DNA from: a virus
Length of the DNA: 24,843 bases
Virus record (IMG/VR): IMGVR_UViG_3300032215_000295
Span: 1-24,843 of that record
Direction: 5' to 3' (one strand)
In this document: one piece after another, positions 18,801 through 24,843 of the stretch
Numbering within the stretch: position 1 is the stretch's first letter
Layout of the letters: each line of letters opens with the position of its first letter
Translations under genes and position numbers: made by a program
Notes under the pieces: model-generated
Told to the model about the DNA's origin: nothing
Database searches by the model: none
Seen by the model: only the letters and a program-made list of their open reading frames with translations

Positions 18801-21800
18801 AAACAAATATTGGTTTGCATTACAAATCGTTCAACCAAATTCAACATTTGTTGAAAAGAGTTGGAAAATTACAGAATATAATGAAATACAAAAAGGCCTA
18901 CTACCAAACGGACAAACACGTGCCTATGAATCTACTTTATATTATGATACATATAAAAATAACTTAGACGAAGATGCTAATTTACTAAGTTATAGTTTAA
19001 TTGGTTATAGACCAAGAGATTATTTGGCTACTGTTGATTTAACAGATATTACTCAAATCAATGTTTATCAAAACATGATTAGAGAAAAGGGTACAAAAAA
19101 TGCATTAAATGCCTTTAAAGGAGCCAGCTTACCACAAGGTGGAATTAATTATGACGTATATGAAAATTGGTCTATACTGTCAGGTGAATTTGGTGCCACA
19201 CTTAATAACAACTACGTAGACTTAATTCTACAGCAAAATTTACTTACCGGTAATCCAAGCATTGTTGGTTTAACAAATGGTGAATATACTGATGGTGTCC
19301 AACAAGAAGTACCATTATATTCATTAGCTAACTATTCAGAAACAATTTCTGATCCTAATATATTACCAACTATATCTCCATTAACTCCTAATGACTTGTT
19401 CCCTACTGCTGGTTATGTGAATTTTAATGATGTTAAAATGTCAAGTTTTTACTATTCAGGATTATCAACTGCACGTAATATCAACGGAACAGTGATTCCT
19501 TTAAGTGATTTTTATGTGCGTGATTATGCTTGGGTTGCAAACTACTTAAGCGATTGGGATGTGTTCACCCCTATCAGTATAGGTTCTATCATTGATGCTA
19601 AAAATAATTTAAATGGCACTGTTACTATTACTTTCACCCAGCCACATAATTTAAAACAATATCAAATTTTTGCAATCGTTAATTTCAATACGCAAATCAA
19701 TAACTATTATATTGTTGCTGGTATAATTGATCCAAACAGGGTATTAATTAACTTATCATTGAACCCACAGTTAACAAACATAACAGGGTTAGGTATTGGA
19801 TTTAAGTTTGATAGTCAACGAGTTGCATCAGCTCCTGAAATTTCAACACTACCATCATTACTTGATAACGAATTCAATAGTACGTTGGTGTGGACAGATA
19901 CAAACAATGACGGTAGTTGGGCAGTATATAAAAAGACACTAAATTACAAATATGATGCTGAAATTTTACTTCCAGCAAGCGAAACATTTGGAACAGCAGT
20001 TGCATACTCAACTAATTTGGGATATTTAATAGGTGATAGCGCGGCTGGTAAAGTATATAGATATGAATATAATACAGTATATAATACCTATGTGCCAAAA
20101 CAAACACTTACTCACAGTGCAACATTTGGTAGCACTATATCATATAGTGGTAATACATATGTTATATCAGAAACTTCAGGTAATGTTTACATTTATGAAT
20201 TAGTAACCAATACCTTAGTTAACGCATTGGGATTAACACAAACTATCCCTGCACAGGGTGGTGCAACAAACTGGGGTTATGCTACGGCAATATCAGGTGA
20301 TAAAAATTGGTTGTATATATCTGCTACTGATTTGAATAGAGTTTATGTATACCGTAAATCAAGTGTAACAAATTTATATGAGTTGATGACTTCATTGACT
20401 GTTGCAGGTTTAGATGCTGATGCTGAATTTGGTTACTCAATTGCAACGGATTATTACGGTGATTCTGTAGTTATTGGCGCACCTTATCAAAATTACGATG
20501 TTAACACAAATAGTTATGGTTATGCATATGTGTTTAATAGAACTGTTCAAACATTTGAAGCCAATAATGCAAGCCAATCATACATACCTCAAGCGTATGC
20601 ATTGGCTTGGACTCCAACAACCACAACAAAAACTACGACAAGTTATACTAGTAATGCTTTAGTTCTAAGTAATACAATAGGTGTAGCTGTTAATACGCCG
20701 TTTGTTATAACAGGAACACCGTTTGGTGGATTGGCACTTAACACAGTGTACTACGTTAAAACTATTGCTGGTAATAACATAACAGTATCACTGACTAGAG
20801 GTGGAACTGCATTTACTTTAGTTGGCCCCGGTGGTTCAATGGATTTAATAATGCAAAATGATCCATTGTATGTAACAATCAATGGAACATCGATTAATGA
20901 TAATAGTTATGCTGTAATTGGTTCAACATTGTATATGTACAGTCAAGCAGTACCTATATTAAATTACGGCGATTTACTAACAGTAAGCAGTCCTAATTTT
21001 GTACTAGCAAAAACATTCACAAATGAAGAAACACCTAGAATTGGTGTAGAGTTTGGCACAAGTGTTGCTACAAACAGTTTTGCTAATGAAATTTTAATTG
21101 GTGCACCTTTCGAACTAAGCCCTGAAAATTACGAGGGTGCAGTCCACAGATTTACTAATGGTGGTGAAAAATATGGTATCATAGTTGGTACAGATACATG
21201 TAATATAACTACAACTAGAAAAATCTTATTGAATGGTTTTGTTGTTACTCTGTTACCGGGTAATGCTTCTACTATCAGTAACATTATTAATAATAGTAAT
21301 ATCACTAATGTTACTTCAGCCGCAGTAGATGGTAAATTAATTATTCAATTGATTGACGTAGCATTGGGTCAAGCAAGCAACAAGTTATCATTAACAGTAT
21401 TAGACACTGCAACATTGAGCGAATTAGGAATTAATTTATTCACACAAACACAAAAAATTATGTGTCCTCATTTAACAGGACCCACACAATTTGGTTCAAC
21501 AATTAAGTTCAATGAGTTTGGTTCATCTATTGTTGTTAGTGCACCGGCTGGTACACGCTACTCAGCAACAACATTTGACTTTACTGATGACGGCTTAGAT
21601 AACGATACTGTTTTTGATAACAATGCAACGCAATGGGTTGATCCTTTTGTAAACGCAGGTGCAGTATATATGTTTGATTATTTAGGTGCTTATAACGAAA
21701 GTTTAGATACACCGGGTAAATTCGTATACGCACAAAGTGTTAACGCATATGACTTAGACTATGGTTCACAACCAATGTATGGTACTGCATTAGATTACCA

Positions 21801-24800
21801 CAACAATGTTGTAACAATTGGTACACCTAATTTTAATCCAACAACATACAACAACGATACTAATGGTCAAGTGATAGCATATGTAAGTACAAGTTCAACT
21901 AATGACTGGGCCGTTTACAGAACAACAAGTGAAATTGTTGACATAAACAACATTGGTCCTATATTAATTTACAGTGCAGAAACAAATAACACATTAGTAA
22001 ACTTAGATTACTTTGATCCATTGCAGGGTAAAATGTTAGGTGCTGTTAGAGAAAACATCGACATCATTAGTAATACTGATCCTGCTGTGTATAACTCTAT
22101 TGGTAGCACATTAGGTGGTAGAGTTTGGGGTGCAGAAAATGTTGGTAAACTTTGGTTCGACACATCTACTACACGTTTTGTAAATTATCATCAAAACGAT
22201 ATATCATATAACAGTAGATTTTGGGGTACAGTATTCCCAGGAAGTAATGTTTCTATATATTCATGGGTAGCAAGTAATGTACCTCCTAATCAATATACTG
22301 GTCCAGGAACTGCACGTTTAATAGACACATATGTGGTACATGCTGACATTGACGCACAGGGTGCTATTGTACCAATTTATTATTTCTGGGCTAAAAATAC
22401 CAACGTAGTAAATCAAGCACAAGGAAAAACTCTAGCTGATTCTACATTAGAATTATATATTTCACAACCGCAGGGTAGTGGTATTAGTTACTTCTCACCA
22501 TTATTACCAAATATATTTGCACTATACAACTGTAGCGATTTTATTAATAATAGAGATTCTGTATTACACGTTGGTTATTCTTCTGGTAATGGTAACGGAG
22601 TAGCACACACCCAATATAATTTAATACGTGCAGGATATCCTGACGATTTCTTACCAGGTCTACCAACTTATACTCAATATAATATAAGAGGTTCTGCACT
22701 ATCAAATCAACCTACTAGCCTATATGCTAGAATGTTGGATAGTCTATCCGGCACAAATCGTGCTGGTGCAGTGGTTCCCGATCCGTTCTTACCTCCTCCG
22801 GTACGTACTGGTGTACTAGTAAGACCAAGACAAAGTTTCTTCTATGATAGATTGGGCGCATTAAACAATTATATCAACGGGGCAAATGCCGTGTTACTTC
22901 AGTACCCGTTCAATGAAATAGCTAATAGCGTTTTCCTATATAAAGTGGGTGAGACTAATCCTTCTACTAAATTACCTTTCTACGATGTGGGTAACTATGT
23001 TGAAAATGTTAACTGGTGGGCACCAGGATATAATAATAACACAAGAGCCAGTGTACAAGTACCTATATATGCTGATTTGTCAACACTAAATGTTCCTCCA
23101 GGGACAATTGCAAGTGTTCAACAAAATGGTAACGGTTTCCAAGAAACATATGTTTTAGATACTGCATTGGGGTGGGTTCGTATTGGTTTGCAATACGGTA
23201 CAATTCAAATTAGTAGTGCAATATATGATTATGCAAATAATTCTATTGGTTTTGGTAACAACTTCTATGATACTACCCCATATGACACATATCCAAGTGA
23301 AGAAACACGTTATATCATTCGTGCATTAAACGAAGAACTACCTGACAGTTTACTACCCTTCAGAAATACAGGTTTAATACTGTTGTTTGAATACATCCAA
23401 TCAGAGACAATAGAAAATCAAAACTTCTTACCGTGGTTAAATAAAACATCATTGGTTGACGTTTCACATACTATTCGTGAACTAATTCCGTTACAAGTAT
23501 TTCAAAGTGATAACCAAATATTTCTAGAGGGTTATATCAATGAAGTTAAACCTTATCACGTTGTTATTAAAGATTTCTTATTTGCATATACAAAAACAGA
23601 TGTATATGAAGGTTACATAACTGATTTCGATTTACCAGCACAATATAATAATACTGTTAAACAATTTATTACTCCTGAATTGGTATATTCTAATCCAAGC
23701 GGGGATAATCAATATTTACCAACTGATCCGATATGGCAACAAAGCGCATATGTGCAGTGGTTCAACAATTATGGATTAAGCATTATTGGTGAAAATTCAT
23801 ATCCAATATCAACATTAGAATCTTATTTGGCATTTAATACAAATTCTTGTTATGTTAATAACATAACAGGCTTCCCAGTAACCGGTGTGATAACAATCAA
23901 CGGTGAAGATATTTCGTATTCAAATGTAAATTTAGCAACTGGGCAATTATTAGGTTTATCACGTGGGTATAATGGTACTGCTATCACACAGCATATACCC
24001 GGTGAACCAATAGTAATGAATCTACCGCCGGTATTAGTGTTGAACACAGGTAGAGGATATTCTAACCCACCAAAAATTACTGCTTATATTGACACAACAA
24101 TTTATCCTGCACCAAGAGTACAAGCGACATTCACAGCCATTATGAATTTGGATAAAGTGATTGGCGTTACTGTTACTAACCCAGGACAAGGTTATGCTGT
24201 ACTACCAAAGATTGTTATTGATCCTGCATTCGTTGTTACTATAAGTAGCACACAGGTTAATACAACTAATAACACACTTGATTTAATAACTCCATTACTA
24301 ACAACAGGTGATTTAGTTGTATATACTCCTGCAGATGGTGCAACTGTTATAGGTGGATTAATTGCAGGTGAAAGATATTTTGTCAACGTATTAGAATCTA
24401 GTCCAAATATTGTTGTTGCATTATATGAATCATATTTAAATTGTATCAACGATGATGGTCGTATACCATTGATATCAACAGGAACAGGATATCAAAACTT
24501 TAGCGTTGGTGCTGTTGCAAGTTGCATATCAAGTGCTATACCAGTAAGAGAAAACAGCATTAGATTAAAATTTGATAGAACAACATATAACAGTCAAGTG
24601 ATTGATTGGCAACCAAGTGGTTATTATGGTGCATTCTATGCCGGCACATATTCAAATAGTGAATTAGTATCAAGTCCATCTATTACATTAGAAAGCACTC
24701 AACCAAGTATTAGTACAGTGTTAGCTAGTGCGGAAGGTGCACCTTTTGAAATTTTAAATGTAACTAATAATCAAGATTTAATTTGGTCATCTCGTACAAG

Positions 24801-24843
24801 AAATACAGTGCAGACATATGGATCTGCTAGTTTATATCCTAAC
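12817..24843 (+). CDS. Giant modular baseplate/virion protein, partial (at least 4009 aa)
   Basis: Translation from the ATG at 12817 (TAAAGAATAAAAAATG, weak ribosome site) shows no stop to the window end: 4009 codons, C-terminus missing. The N-terminus (TLDFLPEIFKTPTNAQFLSA, KIQGYIGSKFGYGVN, LEPGVVFTKQ, FYSWDPFVDLDKIINFNQYY) looks like a family of very large structural proteins found beside gp6 in T4-superfamily phages. Visible parts: cupredoxin-like domain (residues about 181-255); GNNIT/YYV modules (664-720, 2625-2680, 3829-3901); a region with FGPNNYRDLGNLVPWG and PGFFRTTQYSYDEF; a CBM5/12-like motif (about 1977-2021); FG-GAP-like blades (about 2390-3025); VGKLWFDTSTTRFVNYHQND, VRPRQSFFYDRLGALNNYIN and GYINEVKPYHVVIKDFLFAY blocks; then GFP-GLSRGYNGTA and G-GY strand repeats. 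T4 has gene 7 (1032 aa, wedge) after gene 6, so a gp7-like role is possible, but I see no clear gp7 similarity. Receptor or polysaccharide contact at the baseplate rim is inferred from the modules. Confidence 0.8.
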   Translation, partial: MATRIRTLDFLPEIFKTPTNAQFLSATLDQLTSQPNTKKIQGYIGSKFGYGVNPNNYYVTEPTKTRTDYQLEPGVVFTKQSETNAKDFISYPGILDALKLQGGITDNNDRLFNSQFYSWDPFVDLDKIINFNQYYWLPAGPPAVNISTTIIYNSVNYLVQNQADSYLISSNIEPTGTVNPTLTLLRGGTYTFTVNQNSQFWIQGAPGVTGYSPTQPNLQTRSVYGVSNNGAEYGVITFQVPEKNALDQYNFPTGPTVDVISTLPFSQVNGALVSTLGGIDGVTSLNNLTVMFYDTGVEDEYGYVNQFYGQTLFDQSPNNPFVFPGTPLDDNNYEGGYYTEVNSTFYTINLIGDPSNPQIQLTPSATIPTNQKIKAVYGTQWINLNFFRNTNGTIQQLPYDSAILDTLYYQDGTTASKVGVIKLVDNNNLNTLNIDTEILGKKQYTSTSGVVFTNGLKVTFQGDIYPTKYASGEYYVQGVGTAIELIATTELVSPGLFAEGQYIPYDTTTYDIGNYDITLYIPVEQDYITIARNSINRNAWSRSNRWFHVDVINATATYNNDPTIISTYATQAAKAVRPIIEFYPNLQLFNSGTIGKLPIDFIDTRTTDAFSQVAGKTNYYPDVAGYTAYNATIAPVTGPSTKTATNTTALINQITLNNTTGLFVNDTITFTGSAFGGISTGVTYYITNITGNNITISTSKQGTTLSLTTASGSLSASVYPYSTLITIPTASVSGLFEIGQYIADSTLVLPSITFITDIQKVGSNTVLTVSWYNQSIIAGTSVASVVTANTALSNYGLFDGSRVVFATDTNITVRNKIYVSQFSTTATNGTPVITLTEAEDGLVLPYEQTTVYRGYNYQGTDFYYNGSKWLEGQQKTNINQKPYFDVFDNNGVSFGDSTVYQGTSFIGSTLFSYGIGTGTNDSVLGFPILYSGVTNIGDISFSVTFNNDTFTYVSGLAPITQKVNTGYVYNYTIDGSTYVRQLGWQTAVSPSVQYQIFEFTTTVNTTPTLVTTNTFTCDIAPLSSSSAIQWPSIQVYVDNTYLDPANYTITTTNTTTVIQIPSTYVPIKETVVQILILSDQVSATAYYQTPININNNPFNTDITVANVGDIRRQYQSIFYNNPNTTGQIFGPNNYRDLGNLVPWGNAIIQNSASLVLPGAFLRGPAHNLFDSLLYNGREYITFKDLLVYTVNSTNYTSILTPAQMLDDALTQIASTHSSEQSFFWSDMVPCNAPYISNTYTFANSLDISIYPLSTIYDFTTANYSSVLVYLTRNNVQTQLIRGVDYTVSSTAPSLTITYSLSQGDIITVNEYNKTYGSYVPNTPTKLGLYPATIPSVSLDTAYYQPTYFIVGHDGSYNKLYGNYNPTTETLDDFRDQVLLEYETRVYNNLKLSNVIPIQEYQVLPGFFRTTQYSYDEFLQVYSEGFLNWVGTNRIDYKTQFYSKANDFTYNYTTNSNKLNQEPIQQGYFRGLYLYYYDTSTPDQTPWEMIGYTTQPTWWASRYGSAPYTSDNLVLWNDMAEGVNWNDGKPFVNEIYVRDGLLNVLPVDSNGDLVSPMVSILGNYNANSFQRDWKVGDVGPAEFSYRRSSTWPFDLMRLYALAKPAQFFNLGVDVDNYKYNAEFNQFLVNGRNHLIIKDIPIYGTGTPATSYINWIVDYEKQLGIDSTGQITNLFNNLDVRLVYRLAGFSDSSLLNFYLEKSSANSNNSSLLIPSESYNVVLYENQPFDRIVYSGVVIQITANGYKVYGNSQTNAYFKVLVPNPASHPENISVDNLSVKLSTKFYDKVVLVPYGTEFYSAQEVAQFINGYSAYLASQGMIYDTVENGIPVTWYQMITEFLYWAQMGWDTGVITTLNPSAASLSINKDSYIVQPLALQQRNFVLNQNLYPIKNNDLAIQRDGTLFHVCPKNQGDAISYGQFNISNIEHGIVFSNITLFNDIVYNLVTGLRQNRIYVRGVKTADWNGTLDANGFILNQNNILPWDPTVTYTTGSIVTYKNKYWFALQIVQPNSTFVEKSWKITEYNEIQKGLLPNGQTRAYESTLYYDTYKNNLDEDANLLSYSLIGYRPRDYLATVDLTDITQINVYQNMIREKGTKNALNAFKGASLPQGGINYDVYENWSILSGEFGATLNNNYVDLILQQNLLTGNPSIVGLTNGEYTDGVQQEVPLYSLANYSETISDPNILPTISPLTPNDLFPTAGYVNFNDVKMSSFYYSGLSTARNINGTVIPLSDFYVRDYAWVANYLSDWDVFTPISIGSIIDAKNNLNGTVTITFTQPHNLKQYQIFAIVNFNTQINNYYIVAGIIDPNRVLINLSLNPQLTNITGLGIGFKFDSQRVASAPEISTLPSLLDNEFNSTLVWTDTNNDGSWAVYKKTLNYKYDAEILLPASETFGTAVAYSTNLGYLIGDSAAGKVYRYEYNTVYNTYVPKQTLTHSATFGSTISYSGNTYVISETSGNVYIYELVTNTLVNALGLTQTIPAQGGATNWGYATAISGDKNWLYISATDLNRVYVYRKSSVTNLYELMTSLTVAGLDADAEFGYSIATDYYGDSVVIGAPYQNYDVNTNSYGYAYVFNRTVQTFEANNASQSYIPQAYALAWTPTTTTKTTTSYTSNALVLSNTIGVAVNTPFVITGTPFGGLALNTVYYVKTIAGNNITVSLTRGGTAFTLVGPGGSMDLIMQNDPLYVTINGTSINDNSYAVIGSTLYMYSQAVPILNYGDLLTVSSPNFVLAKTFTNEETPRIGVEFGTSVATNSFANEILIGAPFELSPENYEGAVHRFTNGGEKYGIIVGTDTCNITTTRKILLNGFVVTLLPGNASTISNIINNSNITNVTSAAVDGKLIIQLIDVALGQASNKLSLTVLDTATLSELGINLFTQTQKIMCPHLTGPTQFGSTIKFNEFGSSIVVSAPAGTRYSATTFDFTDDGLDNDTVFDNNATQWVDPFVNAGAVYMFDYLGAYNESLDTPGKFVYAQSVNAYDLDYGSQPMYGTALDYHNNVVTIGTPNFNPTTYNNDTNGQVIAYVSTSSTNDWAVYRTTSEIVDINNIGPILIYSAETNNTLVNLDYFDPLQGKMLGAVRENIDIISNTDPAVYNSIGSTLGGRVWGAENVGKLWFDTSTTRFVNYHQNDISYNSRFWGTVFPGSNVSIYSWVASNVPPNQYTGPGTARLIDTYVVHADIDAQGAIVPIYYFWAKNTNVVNQAQGKTLADSTLELYISQPQGSGISYFSPLLPNIFALYNCSDFINNRDSVLHVGYSSGNGNGVAHTQYNLIRAGYPDDFLPGLPTYTQYNIRGSALSNQPTSLYARMLDSLSGTNRAGAVVPDPFLPPPVRTGVLVRPRQSFFYDRLGALNNYINGANAVLLQYPFNEIANSVFLYKVGETNPSTKLPFYDVGNYVENVNWWAPGYNNNTRASVQVPIYADLSTLNVPPGTIASVQQNGNGFQETYVLDTALGWVRIGLQYGTIQISSAIYDYANNSIGFGNNFYDTTPYDTYPSEETRYIIRALNEELPDSLLPFRNTGLILLFEYIQSETIENQNFLPWLNKTSLVDVSHTIRELIPLQVFQSDNQIFLEGYINEVKPYHVVIKDFLFAYTKTDVYEGYITDFDLPAQYNNTVKQFITPELVYSNPSGDNQYLPTDPIWQQSAYVQWFNNYGLSIIGENSYPISTLESYLAFNTNSCYVNNITGFPVTGVITINGEDISYSNVNLATGQLLGLSRGYNGTAITQHIPGEPIVMNLPPVLVLNTGRGYSNPPKITAYIDTTIYPAPRVQATFTAIMNLDKVIGVTVTNPGQGYAVLPKIVIDPAFVVTISSTQVNTTNNTLDLITPLLTTGDLVVYTPADGATVIGGLIAGERYFVNVLESSPNIVVALYESYLNCINDDGRIPLISTGTGYQNFSVGAVASCISSAIPVRENSIRLKFDRTTYNSQVIDWQPSGYYGAFYAGTYSNSELVSSPSITLESTQPSISTVLASAEGAPFEILNVTNNQDLIWSSRTRNTVQTYGSASLYPN
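13357..13581 (+). other. Cupredoxin-like domain in the giant protein
   Basis: Residues about 181-255 read TLTLLRGGTYTFTVNQNSQF, then WIQGAPGVTGY, GVSNNGAEYGVITFQVPEKN. The order (strand, TF-V, F-I--APG, GV-NNG---G-ITF-VP) matches cupredoxin-fold domains. The usual copper ligands are not evident: the His expected before PFWI is replaced (NSQFWI), and no C---H follows. It is probably a structural, metal-free copy. Confidence 0.45.
14806..14976 (+). repeat. GNNIT/YYV module, copy 1
   Basis: Residues about 664-720: VNDTITFTGSAFGG, TGVTYYITNITGNNITISTS, then a Gly/Ser strand. It pairs with copies at 20689-20856 and 24301-24519. The stretch CTGGTAATAACATAAC is shared with copy 2 at the DNA level. 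Confidence 0.6.
18745..18879 (+). other. CBM5/12-like carbohydrate-binding motif in the giant protein
   Basis: Residues about 1977-2021: ILPWDPTVTYTTGSIVTYKN, then KYWFALQIVQPN and a closing KSWKI. The spacing W---TY--G-IV-Y---YW-A------W is that of the short CBM5/12 (chitin-binding type 3) fold, whose surface aromatics stack on sugars. It suggests glycan contact, but such motifs also serve as plain structural modules in phage tails. Confidence 0.45.
20689..20856 (+). repeat. GNNIT/YYV module, copy 2
   Basis: Residues about 2625-2680: VNTPFVITGTPFGGLALNTV, then YYVKTIAGNNITVSLTRGG. Same order of strands as copy 1 (F-ITG--FGG, YYV, GNNIT-S, G-TAF-L). It lies inside the propeller region. Confidence 0.6.
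21190..21432 (+). other. Flagellin-hook-IN-like segment
   Basis: Residues about 2792-2872: RKILLNGFVVTLLPGNAST, ISNIINNSNITNVTSAAVDG, KLIIQLIDVALG, LDTATLSELGI. The layout (-NG--V-L--G--ST---I-N-INN---ITNVTA---DG-L-I) is that of the hook IN motif found in flagellar hook-associated proteins and some phage structural proteins. It appears to be inserted between propeller blades 5 and 6. Confidence 0.4.
23869..24225 (+). other. GFP/RGYNGTA module followed by two G-GY strand repeats
   Basis: GFPVTGVITINGEDISYSN and LGLSRGYNGTAITQHIPGEP (23869-24015) form a compact beta module I associate with phage structural proteins. It is followed by two related repeats: NTGRGYSNPPKITAYID (24043) and TNPGQGYAVLPKIVIDPA (24175), pattern G-GY--PPKI-I. 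Function is not evident. Confidence 0.4.
24301..24519 (+). repeat. GNNIT/YYV module, diverged copy 3
   Basis: TGDLVVYTPADGATVIGGLI, AGERYFVNVLESSPNIVVAL and GTGYQNF follow the strand order of the two other modules (GD-V-F/Y, GG---G--Y-V, N-I-V), but sequence identity is low and the match is less certain. Confidence 0.35.

Larger units (their letters stand above)
19984..21891 (+). other. FG-GAP-like beta-propeller region in the giant protein
   Basis: About seven blades of the form FG--V------IGAP----G-VY-F occur at 19987, 20122, 20272, 20427, 21049, 21487 and 21778. Examples are FGTAVAYS, FGSTISYSG, FGYSIATDYYGDSVVIGAP, FGTSVATNSFANEILIGAP and YGTALDYHNNVVTIGTP. Each ends in a VY-Y/V-VF type strand. 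Between blades 4 and 5 a GNNIT/YYV module is inserted, and between 5 and 6 a hook-IN-like segment. FG-GAP propellers are known from integrin alpha chains and often bind ligands. Confidence 0.55.

Noticed and set aside
20474-20662. Plus-strand frame of 62 codons inside the giant gene
   Set aside because: Overlaps the open giant frame and has Met/Gln/His-rich, non-protein-like content.

Overview
The window reads as the tail-baseplate region of a tailed, contractile-tail phage (a myovirus, distantly T4-like) with an AT-rich genome. No cellular housekeeping gene, tRNA, rRNA, CRISPR array or insertion sequence is visible. Coding density is very high: the only gaps are 128, 15, 52 and 10 bases, apart from 1- and 2-base junctions. 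The host cannot be read from the sequence. The style of the structural proteins recalls marine and freshwater T4-superfamily phages, but that is recognition from memory, not a search.

Layout. Positions 1-576 hold the first 192 codons of a minus-strand gene that runs off the left edge. Its N-terminus resembles T4 gp55, the late-transcription sigma factor. A 128-base divergent spacer (577-704) carries two back-to-back matches to the T4 late-promoter box TATAAATA. Everything to the right is on the plus strand: a tail-tube-cap/initiator-like protein with four tandem repeats (705-2354), a gp53-like wedge protein (2354-2668), a hub-like protein (2670-5432), a gp5/VgrG-like central spike with a very long Ala/Gly-rich extension (5435-8884), a gp25-like wedge protein (8900-9352), a gp6-like wedge protein (9405-12806), and a reading frame of at least 4009 codons that is still open at the right edge (12817 to 24843).

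How the genes fit together. The products together cover much of a baseplate: hub and spike in the centre, the tube cap above, and gp25/gp53/gp6 building the surrounding wedges. The giant protein follows gp6, where T4 has gene 7. Late-promoter-like boxes lie before the tube-cap gene, the gp25 gene and the gp6 gene. That fits two or three late transcription units, possibly read by the sigma-like factor encoded at the left edge.

Most notable points. The giant protein appears to be a chain of modules: a cupredoxin-like domain, a CBM5/12-like carbohydrate-binding motif, a run of about seven FG-GAP-like blades interrupted by inserted domains, and three copies of a GNNIT/YYV module. The spike carries roughly 675 residues beyond the usual end of its fold. 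Several baseplate proteins are much larger than their T4 counterparts. I see no defence system or mobile element; what is new here lies in the architecture of the baseplate.
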